Positions 43,698-53,951 of a stretch of DNA of 64,000 bases are shown here, piece by piece. The number at the start of each line of letters is the position of its first letter. Positions within the stretch are counted from its first letter, which is position 1. Position numbers and translations under genes: made by a program. The notes under the pieces are model-generated. The model worked only from the letters and a program-made list of their open reading frames with translations, was not told the origin of the DNA and made no database searches. Source of the stretch: Actinomycetota bacterium (lineage in GTDB: Bacteria > Actinomycetota > Thermoleophilia > Gaiellales > Gaiellaceae); assembly GCA_020029615.1 (NCBI GenBank), contig JAIBJO010000002.1:1-64000 (forward strand), read 5' to 3'.

Positions 43698-46600
43698 ATG
43701 GACCCAGCCCGCTCTGCGCTTTCAGGTCTCGTAGCAGAGCTCGCCTCGAGCGAGCGCTTTCGTGCGTTTCTCGACGACTTTCCGAGCTCGGCGCGCGTCT
43801 CCGAGCCCGCGCTTCCGCTTCTCCTCGCCGCGCTACACGAGTCTCTCCCACGGCCGCTCGTATGCCTGCTCGCCGAGGACGAAGAGGCCCGCGATGTCGC
43901 GGAGGCCGTCGGGTGGTACGTCGATCCGACTCGCGTCGCATTGCTACCGAGCCGCGGCGTGCGGCTGGGATCGGGGCTCGAGCCGCCCGCCCATCTCGTC
44001 GGTGAGCGGGCGCGCGCGCTCCGGGTGCTCGCCGCAGGAGGATTCGTCTGCGTCTCCGCCCGCGCCCTCGCCGAGGGGATGCCGCCCGAGCACGCTCGAC
44101 CCCAGGTCGTCCACATCGTCCCGGGCGACGAACCGGGTATCGACGGGCTTGTCGAAGCGCTGGCGCTCGCCGGGTACGAGCGAGTCGAGCGCGCGGAGGA
44201 ACGGGGGCAGATAGCGGTACGCGGCGGCCTCGTGGACGTGTTCCCGAGCACAGGGCGCGAGCCACTTCGCATCGAGCTCTTCGGTGACGAGATCGAGAGC
44301 ATCAGGGCGTTCTCGCCATTCACGCAGCGAGCGCTTCATCCGGTAGCCGACGCCGTGGTCTACCCGGCGAGTGAGCGTGTGCACGATCCCGCCGATCTCG
44401 AGGATGCCGCCAGCGGCCGCCTCGAGAGCCGCGTACCCCTGCTCGAGAGGCTGCCCGACATCGTGTGGCAGGCCGACGACGTGAGGAAGCTCTGGGATGA
44501 GGAGAGCCTCACAGCTCAGAGCCTCGACGGGGCAGCCCAGCTCGATCCCCTGCCGCGCTCACAGGCCCATGTATTCGAGGCCCAGCGGCCGGCGATAGCT
44601 GCGCGCGGGCTGGCCGAGGCCGAGAACGAGCTCGCCGGGATGGTTCGCCAGGGTCGGCGGGTCGTCGTCACGTTCCCACATCGAGGCGAAGCGCTCCGGA
44701 TGCAGCGACTGCTCCGCAAGGTCGAGGCAACCGTCGGCGAGCAGGTCGAGGCGCTACCTACCGACCCGTCTCTTCGATTCGTCGTCAGCCCGGCGCGGCG
44801 AGGCTTCGTCTGGCGCGATCTCTCACTCGCCGTCCTTCCGGACTCGCAGGTCTTCCGCAAGCGACCGCCGGGCGCGGACGCGAGGCTCGGTCGAGCGTTT
44901 CAGTCGTTCGCCGACCTGCGCACGGGCGACTACGTGGTTCACGAGGACCACGGCGTGGGGAAGCTCCTGGGCTTCGAGACCAAGGAAGTCGCGGGCGTCA
45001 CCCGCGACTACCTCTACCTCGCCTTCAAGGGCGAGGACCGGCTCTACGTCCCGCACGAACAGCTGGCAAAGGTGTCCCGCTATATCGGGGCGGACGCGCG
45101 TGCGCCGTCGCTGTCCAAGCTCGGTGGAAAGGCCTGGCAGAACCTGAAGAGCCGGGCGCGCGCCGCGGTGCGCGAGTTGGCCGGCGAGCTTCTTGCTCTG
45201 TACGCGAGCCGCCAGCAGGCGCCCGGTCATGCGCTCGATCTCTCAGGCGACTGGCTCGAGCGCCTCGAGAGCTCGTTCCCGTATCGCGAGACGGACGACC
45301 AGTTACAGGCCATCGAGGCCGTGAAGGAGGACCTCGAGGCCGCTCGCCCCATGGATCGGCTGGTGTGTGGGGATGTTGGCTTCGGGAAGACGGAGGTCGC
45401 TGTCCGTGCGGCTTTCGCGGCAGCGGTGAACGGCCGGCAAACGCTCGTCCTGTGCCCGACGACGATCCTCGCCGAGCAGCACTGGAACACGTTTCGCGAC
45501 CGCTATCGCGACTTCCCGGTGCGGGTCGAGATGGTGTCGCGCTTCCGTTCGAAGGCCGATCAGAAGCGCGTCCTCGACGAGTTCCGCGAGGGCAAGGTCG
45601 AGGTCCTTATCGGAACCCATCGCGTCCTTTCTCGCGACGTCATACCCAAGAGCCTCGGCCTCGTGGTGCTCGACGAAGAGCAGCGGTTCGGTGTCGCGCA
45701 GAAGGAGCTTCTGCGGTCGCTCCGGCTCGAGGTCGACGTGCTCGCACTCTCGGCGACGCCGATTCCGCGCACGTTGCACATGTCGCTCTCGGGCTTGCGC
45801 GACATCTCGATCATCGAGACTCCGCCGACCGGGCGCCGCCCGGTTCGCACCACCGTCGGCGAGTACGACGACGACCTCGTGAAGACGGCGCTCGAGCGCG
45901 AGCATGCTCGCGGCGGGCAGGCGTTCTACCTCCACAACCGGGTCGAGTCGATCGAGGAGGCGGCAACGAAGCTCGAGCAGCTCTGCCCCGACCTGCGGTT
46001 CCTCGTCGCACACGGTCAGATGGCGGAGCGCGAGCTCGAGGGGCGCATGCACTCCTTCCTGGCCGGCGACGCCGACGTGCTCGTCTCGACGACCATCATC
46101 GAGTCGGGCATCGACATCCCTCAGGCGAACACGCTCGTCGTGGAGCGGGCCGATGCGCTCGGGCTAGCACAGCTCTACCAGATCCGCGGTCGCGTGGGAC
46201 GGTCGGACGTCTTGGCGTATGCGTACCTGTTTTATCCGGAGGCGTCAGAGCTGACTGCCGAAGCAAGGGCGCGGTTGGCAACGCTCGCAGATCACACGGA
46301 GCTCGGTTCCGGCTTCCAGATCGCGATGCGCGATCTCGAGATCCGGGGAGCAGGCGACCTGCTCGGGCCCGAGCAGTCGGGGCACGTCGCAGCGCTCGGC
46401 TTCGAGCTGTACGTCGAGATGCTCGACGAGGCTGTCGCGGAGCTCTCGGGAAGGAGGCGCGTGGTGGCTCGGCCAGTGCGCGTCGAGGCGCGTGTGGACG
46501 CCTACGTTCCGGCCTCGTACATCGCCGCCGAGGCGTTGAAGATCGATCTGCACCGTAGGATCGCGCTGGTCGAGGGCGAGGACGAGCTTCGTGAGCTCGT

Positions 46601-46895
46601 CGCTGCGACCGAGGATCGGTATGGCCCGGTGCCCGAGCCCGTTGCGAACCTGCTCGCGATCCAGGAGGCGAAGTTGAAGCTGGCTCGCCTCGGCGCCGAC
46701 TATCTCGTCTTTCGCGGTGGACGCGCGACGGTCGGGCCGCTCACGCTCGGCTCGGTGGAGGTGCGTGCCCTCGTCGGCTCGGAGCCGACGGCGATCTACT
46801 CGACACAGAAGCGCGAGGTCTCGCTTCGCGTCGAGACCCTGGAGCGGGCGCTGGAGCTTCCCGATGCTATCGTCCTGGCTCGCCTGGCCGCGTGA
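43698..46895 (+). CDS. mfd: Transcription-repair coupling factor Mfd
   Basis: Removes RNA polymerase stalled at DNA damage and recruits UvrA. 1065 residues. UvrB-like N-terminal domains 1-~330, RNA polymerase interacting domain about 395-465 (L-R-T-G-D-Y-V-V-H-E-D-H-G-V-G), translocase motor with G-D-V-G-F-G-K-T-E-V-A near 558, D-E-E-Q box (V-V-L-D-E-E-Q-R-F-G) near 656, S-A-T-P-I-P-R-T-L, and the TRG/C-terminal domain. ATG 43698 matches the usual N terminus; ATG 43665 is an alternative 11 codons upstream. A hairpin with seven Ts follows. Confidence 0.96.
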   Translation: MDPARSALSGLVAELASSERFRAFLDDFPSSARVSEPALPLLLAALHESLPRPLVCLLAEDEEARDVAEAVGWYVDPTRVALLPSRGVRLGSGLEPPAHLVGERARALRVLAAGGFVCVSARALAEGMPPEHARPQVVHIVPGDEPGIDGLVEALALAGYERVERAEERGQIAVRGGLVDVFPSTGREPLRIELFGDEIESIRAFSPFTQRALHPVADAVVYPASERVHDPADLEDAASGRLESRVPLLERLPDIVWQADDVRKLWDEESLTAQSLDGAAQLDPLPRSQAHVFEAQRPAIAARGLAEAENELAGMVRQGRRVVVTFPHRGEALRMQRLLRKVEATVGEQVEALPTDPSLRFVVSPARRGFVWRDLSLAVLPDSQVFRKRPPGADARLGRAFQSFADLRTGDYVVHEDHGVGKLLGFETKEVAGVTRDYLYLAFKGEDRLYVPHEQLAKVSRYIGADARAPSLSKLGGKAWQNLKSRARAAVRELAGELLALYASRQQAPGHALDLSGDWLERLESSFPYRETDDQLQAIEAVKEDLEAARPMDRLVCGDVGFGKTEVAVRAAFAAAVNGRQTLVLCPTTILAEQHWNTFRDRYRDFPVRVEMVSRFRSKADQKRVLDEFREGKVEVLIGTHRVLSRDVIPKSLGLVVLDEEQRFGVAQKELLRSLRLEVDVLALSATPIPRTLHMSLSGLRDISIIETPPTGRRPVRTTVGEYDDDLVKTALEREHARGGQAFYLHNRVESIEEAATKLEQLCPDLRFLVAHGQMAERELEGRMHSFLAGDADVLVSTTIIESGIDIPQANTLVVERADALGLAQLYQIRGRVGRSDVLAYAYLFYPEASELTAEARARLATLADHTELGSGFQIAMRDLEIRGAGDLLGPEQSGHVAALGFELYVEMLDEAVAELSGRRRVVARPVRVEARVDAYVPASYIAAEALKIDLHRRIALVEGEDELRELVAATEDRYGPVPEPVANLLAIQEAKLKLARLGADYLVFRGGRATVGPLTLGSVEVRALVGSEPTAIYSTQKREVSLRVETLERALELPDAIVLARLAA

Positions 46896-46910
46896 GCCGC
46901 GGCTTTTTTT
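46887..46910 (+). terminator. Intrinsic terminator overlapping the mfd stop codon
   Basis: GCCGCG and CGCGGC form a 6-bp GC stem with loop TGAGC, followed by seven Ts. The loop contains the mfd TGA. The only textbook U-tract terminator in the window. Confidence 0.75.
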
Positions 46911-46975
46911 GCGACGCGAGACAGATCACCTCACCTTTCGAACAGACCACAACCTGTGCCTAACAACGCCTCGGC

Positions 46976-46981
46976 TATAAG
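46976..46981 (+). promoter_or_regulatory. -10 element for the PpiC lipoprotein gene
   Basis: TATAAG with 9 nt to the GTG start and no RBS; a leaderless or nearly leaderless mRNA. Confidence 0.45.
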
Positions 46982-46990
46982 AGACGGGCT

Positions 46991-48070
46991 GTGCTGAGCC
47001 CAGTACGAATCACCCTTGCAGTCGTTGGAACGACCGCTGCTCTCGCCGCGTCGGCCTGCGGCGGGGGCGAAGCGACCGTCGCCGAGGGCTCCATCGCGAC
47101 GGTGGACGGCACGGAGATCTCGAAGGCCGAGCTCGACGAGCTCCTCGACCAGGCGAAGCAGGGAGCCGAGGCGAGCAAGCAGGAGTTTCCGAAGGTCGGA
47201 ACGCCCGAGTACCAGAGTCTCCAGACCCAGTACGTCGCCTACCTCGTCCAGCGCGAGGAGTTCAGGCAGGCGGCCGCCGACCTCGGAGTCGAGGTCGCCG
47301 AGAAGGACGTCGACGCGGCCGAGGACGAGCTCGTCAAGAGCCGGTTTGCCGGAGTCCGGAAGGACTACGAGAAGGCGCTCGACGAGCAAGGCCTGACTTC
47401 GGACGCCTATCGCTCGACCCTCGAGACGTCGGTCCTCACCCAGAAGCTGTACGAGGAGGTCACGAAGGACACGGCGGTCACGGACGGCGAGGCCCTCCAG
47501 TACTTCACGCAGAACACCTCACAGTACGGAACGCCCGCGTCGCGCGACGTGCGGCACATCCTGATCCAGATTCCTCGCGACGGCGCACCGGAGCCTGCTG
47601 CGGGACAGCCCTATCCGACCGATCAGATCGACTTCGCCAAGAGCAAGGCCAAGGCCGACGAGATCTACGCCCAGCTCGAAGGTGGAGCCGACTTCGCGAC
47701 CCTCGCCAAGAACGAGTCCAGCGACTTCTCCAGCGCTGATGCGGGCGGCAAGCTCACGGTCCGGAAGGGCGAGACCGTCCCCGAGTTCGACAAGGTGTCG
47801 TTCGAGCTCGACGAGGCTGAGCTGTCGAAGCCCGTCAAGACGCTGTACGGGTATCACGTCATCGAGTCCCTCTCTCCCGTGCATCCGGCGAAGACGACGC
47901 CCTTCGGCAAGGTGAGGGCGTCCATTCGCGCAACGCTGCTCTCGCAGAAGAAGAACGAAGCCATGTCCGCGTGGGTCGAAGATCTCCGCACGAAGTACGA
48001 AGGCAAGGTCAGCTACGCGGCTGGCTACGAGCCGCCGGAAGTTCCCGAGGCGCCGACGGAGACCCAGTAG
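46991..48070 (+). CDS. PpiC/SurA-type peptidyl-prolyl isomerase lipoprotein
   Basis: 359 residues. Lipoprotein signal ending A-S-A-C at Cys 23, followed by an N-terminal SurA-like helical region (I-A-T-V-D-G-T-E-I-S-K-A-E-L) and a parvulin domain about 180-285 with R-H-I-L-I-Q-I near 188 and the late Y-G-Y-H-V-I-E. Folds proteins on the outer face of the membrane. It occupies the place next to mazG and eno where M. tuberculosis has other genes. A possible leaderless GTG start. Ends 12 nt before mazG. Confidence 0.9.
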   Translation: MLSPVRITLAVVGTTAALAASACGGGEATVAEGSIATVDGTEISKAELDELLDQAKQGAEASKQEFPKVGTPEYQSLQTQYVAYLVQREEFRQAAADLGVEVAEKDVDAAEDELVKSRFAGVRKDYEKALDEQGLTSDAYRSTLETSVLTQKLYEEVTKDTAVTDGEALQYFTQNTSQYGTPASRDVRHILIQIPRDGAPEPAAGQPYPTDQIDFAKSKAKADEIYAQLEGGADFATLAKNESSDFSSADAGGKLTVRKGETVPEFDKVSFELDEAELSKPVKTLYGYHVIESLSPVHPAKTTPFGKVRASIRATLLSQKKNEAMSAWVEDLRTKYEGKVSYAAGYEPPEVPEAPTETQ

Positions 48071-48082
48071 GGTCTCCTCTCC

Positions 48083-50151
<2,069 letters not shown>

Positions 50152-50161
50152 CCTGGCGGGC

Positions 50162-51574
50162 ATGGCCCGACACGACCGCAGGACGAAGATCGTCGCGACG
50201 ATCGGTCCATCGTCGAGGGACGAGGTGACGCTCGCCCGGCTCGTAGAGGCCGGGATGGACGGCGCGAGGCTGAACTTCTCTCACGGCACGCACGACGAGC
50301 ATCGGGTGAGCGCCGAGCGCGTGCGCTCGGTGCAGGCCTCGGCAGGTAGGTCACTCGCGCTCATTGCCGACTTGCAGGGTCCCAAGATACGAATCGGCGA
50401 CCTCGACGCCCCCGTCGCGCTCGAGGTCGGAGACTCGGTCGTCGTGGCCGGCGAGGAGTCGGCTCGCGAGGGCGACCTGCCGGTGGCCCCCGACGTGCTC
50501 GGAGCCGTGCTCGAGCCAGACGACGACATCCTCGTCGACGACGGCCTCGTCCGACTGCGCGTCGAGCGTGTCGAAGGAGCGAGGGCCCTGTGCCGGGTGG
50601 TCACGGCGGGTGTCGTCGAGCCGCACAAGGGGGTGAACGTCCCCGGAGTCCCGCTGCCCGTCGCGTCGCTCACGGAGAAGGACCTGGCGGACCTCGAGTT
50701 CGCGCTCGAGCTGGGTGTCGACTTCGTCGCCCTGTCGTTCGTTCGGTCTCACCTGGACGTCGTGGCGCTGAAAGCGAGGATCGAAGCCGCGGGATCGCAG
50801 GCGTGGGTGATCGTGAAGATCGAGCTGAAGGAGGCCGTCACCGCGCTCGAGGCAATCCTCGACGTCGCCGACGCGGTCATGATCGCGCGCGGAGATCTCG
50901 GGGTCGAGATCGGGGCGGCGGAGGTCCCGCTCCTGCAGAAGCGGATCATCCTCGGCGCGCTCGAGCGCGGGAAGCCCGCGATAACGGCGACGCAGATGCT
51001 CGAGACCATGGTGCACCGGCCCGAGCCCACCCGCGCCGAGGCGTCGGACGTCGCAAACGCCATTCTCGACGGCTCGTCTGCGCTGATGCTCTCGGCGGAG
51101 ACGGCCGTCGGCGAGTATCCCGTGGAGGCCGTCACGACAATGGCGGACATCGCGCGCGCGGTCGAGCCCAGCCTCGGCTACCGGCACCAGCTTCCGGCCG
51201 CGTCGGACGAGCCCACAGTCGGTCGTGCGATGTCGAACGCCGCATGCGACCTTGCGGAAGCTCTCGGAGCCCGGGCGATCCTCGTTCCCACGTTCACCGG
51301 ACGCACCGCCTCGGCAGTCGCGCGCCTGCGTCCGCGAAGGCCGGTCGTCGCGCTCACGCACGTCGTCACGTCGCTCCAGCACATGGCGATCGAGTGGGGG
51401 GTGACCCCGCTCCAGATTCCGGAGTCGTCGGACGTCGACGATCTCTGGCGACACTCGATCGAGGCGGCGCGCGCAGCGGGAATCGTCGAAGCCGGCGATC
51501 GGGTGGTCCTGACCGCCGGCACTGCTGTGAACATCCCCGGCTCGACCAACGTCATCAAGGTCGACATCGCGTAG
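50162..51574 (+). CDS. pyk: Pyruvate kinase
   Basis: Makes pyruvate and ATP from phosphoenolpyruvate. 470 residues. R-R-T-K-I-V-A-T-I-G-P-S-S at the N terminus, N-F-S-H-G-T near 37, I-V-K-I-E near 221, I-A-R-G-D-L-G-V-E-I near 242, A-T-Q-M-L-E-T-M near 278, and the C-terminal allosteric domain ending in P-G-S-T-N-V-I-K-V. Lies directly after eno. Its TAG stop is the start of two dispersed palindromes in tandem. Confidence 0.96.
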   Translation: MARHDRRTKIVATIGPSSRDEVTLARLVEAGMDGARLNFSHGTHDEHRVSAERVRSVQASAGRSLALIADLQGPKIRIGDLDAPVALEVGDSVVVAGEESAREGDLPVAPDVLGAVLEPDDDILVDDGLVRLRVERVEGARALCRVVTAGVVEPHKGVNVPGVPLPVASLTEKDLADLEFALELGVDFVALSFVRSHLDVVALKARIEAAGSQAWVIVKIELKEAVTALEAILDVADAVMIARGDLGVEIGAAEVPLLQKRIILGALERGKPAITATQMLETMVHRPEPTRAEASDVANAILDGSSALMLSAETAVGEYPVEAVTTMADIARAVEPSLGYRHQLPAASDEPTVGRAMSNAACDLAEALGARAILVPTFTGRTASAVARLRPRRPVVALTHVVTSLQHMAIEWGVTPLQIPESSDVDDLWRHSIEAARAAGIVEAGDRVVLTAGTAVNIPGSTNVIKVDIA

Positions 51575-51628
51575 AGGCGAGGCGTGCCTCGCCCGCGCTC
51601 CTACGTAGGGGCGAGGCTTGCCTCGCCC
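51572..51628. repeat. Dispersed stop-codon palindrome, two tandem copies
   Basis: TAG of pyk then GGCGAGGC-GT-GCCTCGCC (51576-51593), a 15-nt spacer including CTCCTAC, then GTAGGG-GCGAGGC-TT-GCCTCGCCC (51605-51628). The second copy is a full GTAGGGGCGAGGCTTGCCTC unit, the same as after hspR, and shows what the element looks like free of a gene end. Confidence 0.75.
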
Positions 51629-51664
51629 GCGTCCGAGGGAAGCGGGAGGGACTCCGGACGGGGT

Positions 51665-52048
51665 GTGGAACGTGACGTCGTGGCAGGGAGGGCGACGGCG
51701 AAGGCTCCCGTGAGGAGAAAGGCGGCGCGACCGAACGTTCGGCGCCGCCGGCTTCGCCTGCTCTGGGCCGTGGTCATTCTCGGAGTCGCCGTCTACCTCT
51801 ACTACCGACCGCTCGCCTCGTATCTCGAGACGAAGAACGACCTGGCCACCGAGCGTGCGGAGGTCGAGACGTTGCGCATCGCGCGCGCCGAGCTCGAGCT
51901 TCGGCTCGTCAACTCGACCAGCATCGAGGCGACCGAGCGTGAGGCGCGCCGGATCGGGTACGTCAAGCCCGGAGAGCAGCTCTTCGTGGTCAAGGGCATT
52001 CCAGCGTGGCGACAAGCACGCAGCACCGCCCGAGACCGTCGCTCGTAG
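51665..52048 (+). CDS. Septum formation initiator (DivIC/FtsB) family protein
   Basis: 127 residues: basic cytoplasmic N terminus, one transmembrane helix (L-L-W-A-V-V-I-L-G-V-A-V-Y-L-Y-Y) near 37-52, a coiled coil about 60-95, and the conserved E-R-E-A-R-R-I-G-Y-V-K-P-G-E near the end. DivIC/FtsB stabilises FtsL and the divisome core. The gene order eno-divIC-DUF501 is typical of actinobacteria; pyk is inserted here. GTG 51665 chosen for its upstream GGGAGG; GTG 51680 is also possible. Confidence 0.85.
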   Translation: MERDVVAGRATAKAPVRRKAARPNVRRRRLRLLWAVVILGVAVYLYYRPLASYLETKNDLATERAEVETLRIARAELELRLVNSTSIEATEREARRIGYVKPGEQLFVVKGIPAWRQARSTARDRRS

Positions 52049-52058
52049 TCTTCTGCGA

Positions 52059-52571
52059 ATGGACGATCGCGCCGTGGTGGCACGGCAGCTCAAGCGGCAG
52101 CCGCGCGCGTTTCGTCGCGTCGTCGCTCGATGTCCGTACGGCCTCCCGGCCGTCACCGAGCAGGCCCCCTACGACGTGAGCGGCGAGCCGTTCCCGACGA
52201 CCTACTACCTCACGTGCTCGTACCTCGTTGCAGCGCTCGCTCGACTCGAAGCCGCCGGAGGTGTCGAGCGCTGGAGTGAGGCGGCGGCGGAGGACGAAAC
52301 GCTCGCGGCGTCGCTCGCGAGCGCGACCGACGACCAGAGACGGATCCGACACGAGCTCGCCGGCCAGGCGGGGGAGCCTGACGACGGGGCGTCGCTCGAT
52401 CTCGGGATCGGGGGCGCCAGCGCCCCCGAGCACCTCAAGTGCCTTCACGCGCACGCTGCCTTCGCGCTCGCCCGTCCTGGGTATCTCCTCGGCGAGCGCA
52501 TCCTCTCGGAGGTCCAGCCGCCCTGGCCGACGGACGAGTGCTGCTCGGAGGCACTCCTGCGCCAGCGCTGA
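52059..52571 (+). CDS. DUF501 domain protein
   Basis: 170 residues of DUF501, with R-Q-L-K-R-Q-P-R near the start, A-R-C-P-Y-G-L-P-A-V-T, F-P-T-T-Y-Y-L-T-C, and H-L-K-C-L-H-A-H-A-A-F-A-L. Three conserved Cys and several His suggest a metal or Fe-S site. Function unknown, but it constantly follows divIC and usually precedes ppx/gppA. Here ppx is missing and unrelated small genes follow. Confidence 0.85.
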   Translation: MDDRAVVARQLKRQPRAFRRVVARCPYGLPAVTEQAPYDVSGEPFPTTYYLTCSYLVAALARLEAAGGVERWSEAAAEDETLAASLASATDDQRRIRHELAGQAGEPDDGASLDLGIGGASAPEHLKCLHAHAAFALARPGYLLGERILSEVQPPWPTDECCSEALLRQR

Positions 52572-52588
52572 GGCTAGTGTCCGGCCTC

Positions 52589-52900
52589 GTGGCGTCCGAC
52601 GTCCAGATCGCGAAGCTCGAGTGGGAGGACGCATATCGTGGGCTCTTGGAAGCCGCGCGTGACCCTGCGAGGGAGGAGGCACTGCGGCGGCAGCTCGAGG
52701 CGGTCACGAGCGAGCTTCGTCGGAGGCTCGGCGGTTCGTTCACGGTGCGCGAGCTCGCAACGGAGTACGTGCGGGCGGACGCCTGGACTCGGGACGCTCT
52801 CGCTTCCACGGGTGTCCCGGGGTGGCCGCGCACGCTGGCGCTCGTCGAGGGCGCCGCATTCCATCTGTACTCCCGCGGCGCGGCGGACTACGCGCCATGA
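52589..52900 (+). CDS. Conserved-looking protein of unknown function
   Basis: 103 residues, mostly helical: V-Q-I-A-K-L-E-W-E-D-A-Y-R-G-L, a coiled-coil-like charged stretch, R-L-G-G-S-F-T-V-R-E-L-A-T-E-Y and W-P-R-T-L-A-L-V-E-G-A-A-F-H-L-Y-S. The T-V-R-E-L-A-T-E-Y part resembles a helix-turn-helix or anti-sigma-like fragment but I do not recognise a family. TAGTGT 8 nt before the GTG at 52589 supports this start. ATGA overlap with the next gene. Confidence 0.6.
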   Translation: MASDVQIAKLEWEDAYRGLLEAARDPAREEALRRQLEAVTSELRRRLGGSFTVRELATEYVRADAWTRDALASTGVPGWPRTLALVEGAAFHLYSRGAADYAP

Positions 52901-53136
52901 GCATGGCCGAGCGGCCGAATCGATCGCAGCGTCCGCGAGCCCGCAACCGATCGTCCGTCGTGCGCTGGCTGCTCGTCGGCATCGCGTTGGTGCTCGCCTT
53001 CTTGCTCGGGGTCGCGTTCGCGCAGACGCTCGACGAGCGACCCGAGGACGGAAGGACGGTGACGAGCGTTCGCACGCTCACGCCGCTGCCGCAAGGTGAG
53101 GTGCGCACGGTCACCGTGACCGTCACGTCGCCGTAG
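52897..53136 (+). CDS. Small single-pass membrane protein
   Basis: 79 residues: basic N terminus (N-R-S-Q-R-P-R-A-R-N-R), one transmembrane helix (W-L-L-V-G-I-A-L-V-L-A-F-L-L-G-V-A-F-A) near 24-43, and an extracytoplasmic Thr/Val-rich end. Its ATG overlaps the stop of the preceding gene, so the two are coupled and may act together. No family recognised. Confidence 0.55.
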   Translation: MSMAERPNRSQRPRARNRSSVVRWLLVGIALVLAFLLGVAFAQTLDERPEDGRTVTSVRTLTPLPQGEVRTVTVTVTSP

Positions 53137-53156
53137 CGATCGGGAGCGGAGCGGGC

Positions 53157-53177
53157 GGCGACGCGAGCGTCGCCCTA
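53157..53177. repeat. Variant stop-codon palindrome between convergent genes
   Basis: On the minus strand the stop TAG of the leftward gene is followed by GGCGACGC-TC-GCGTCGCC, the same design as the GGGCGAGGC elements with a different core. It also can serve as the bidirectional terminator here. Confidence 0.6.
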
Positions 53178-53621
53178 CAGCTCTTCGGAAGCCTCGAGGA
53201 GTCCGGCGAGGATGATGCCGACGGCGCAGGCGAGGCTGATCCAGATCCCGATCCCGCGACTCGCGAAGAAGAAGCTGTCGGGTATCGAGATGAGTCGAAC
53301 GAGGACGAGGATCGTCGCGATCGAGCCGATGCCGATCGTCAAGAGGCTCTCCGGGACTGCCGCGGGCATCGCCACACCGACTTCGCGAAGCACGATGAGC
53401 AGGACGGCCGCGAGTCCGAGGAAGAGCACGATCTTCCCGATCGTGCCCGTGTGCCAACCGATCACCGAGACGGTCGTTCCCTGGCCCTCGCCCGTGTACC
53501 AGCCGGTCAACGCCGACACCGCGAGCAGGAGGCCCAGGAGAAACGTGAGCCGGCCGCCGAGGCCCGGCAGCCCTCCGACACGTGCGAAACCGATGCCATT
53601 GCGCCCTGCCGGACTCTCCAT
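53175..53621 (-). CDS. Four-helix membrane protein of unknown function
   Basis: 148 residues: a glycine-rich cytoplasmic start, then four hydrophobic segments (about 22-40, 58-78, 88-108, 120-140). The first loop, G-W-Y-T-G-E-G-Q-G, and the short S-R-G-I-G-I-W-I-S-L near the end are recognisable features, but I cannot assign a family. TATCCT lies 7 nt before the ATG, matching the leaderless pattern. Convergent with the two small genes to its left. Confidence 0.65.
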   Translation of the reverse strand: MESPAGRNGIGFARVGGLPGLGGRLTFLLGLLLAVSALTGWYTGEGQGTTVSVIGWHTGTIGKIVLFLGLAAVLLIVLREVGVAMPAAVPESLLTIGIGSIATILVLVRLISIPDSFFFASRGIGIWISLACAVGIILAGLLEASEEL

Positions 53622-53628
53622 CGCGTGA

Positions 53629-53634
53629 AGGATA
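53629..53634 (-). promoter_or_regulatory. -10 element for the four-helix membrane protein gene
   Basis: TATCCT on the minus strand, 7 nt to the ATG, no RBS. Confidence 0.4.
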
Positions 53635-53681
53635 TGGCTTCGGACCGGCTGGACAGGCCGCACGAAGCGGAAATCTGTTCC

Positions 53682-53687
53682 TAGAAT
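53682..53687 (+). promoter_or_regulatory. -10 element for the gene at 53695
   Basis: TAGAAT, 7 nt to the GTG, no RBS. It faces away from the -10 of the divergent gene 48 bp to the left. Confidence 0.45.
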
Positions 53688-53694
53688 CCCTCTG

Positions 53695-53940
53695 GTGGCT
53701 CGTCTCGCACACAAGACCGCACCACTCGCGGCCCCGGAGGAAGACCCTCCCATCGATCCAGAGGCGGTCGAGCGCGCGTACCGGATCCATCGCGCGCGTC
53801 GGGCGGCGAAGGCAAAGCGGCATCGGGAGAGACGCTGGGCAGGCGTTCGCTTCTGGTTCGTGCTCGCCGTCACGGCCGCCGTGGCAGCCGTGCTCGCTGC
53901 GCGAACGCTCGGTGAGATAGAGCGCGTCTTCGGGCTGTAG
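53695..53940 (+). CDS. Small membrane protein with charged N terminus
   Basis: 81 residues. The first half is charged and helical (P-E-A-V-E-R-A-Y-R-I-H-R-A-R-R-A-A-K-A-K), followed by one transmembrane helix (F-W-F-V-L-A-V-T-A-A-V-A-A-V-L-A-A) and a short tail. Family unknown. The next gene starts 11 nt later, so the two may be co-transcribed and this could be a small partner of the spermidine-synthase-like protein. Confidence 0.6.
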   Translation: MARLAHKTAPLAAPEEDPPIDPEAVERAYRIHRARRAAKAKRHRERRWAGVRFWFVLAVTAAVAAVLAARTLGEIERVFGL

Positions 53941-53951
53941 AGGCCTTCCAG

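Noticed and set aside
43448-44323. Minus-strand frame spanning the pth-mfd gap and the mfd start
   Set aside because: Most of it is a shadow of mfd; the remaining 240 bp has no recognisable domain.
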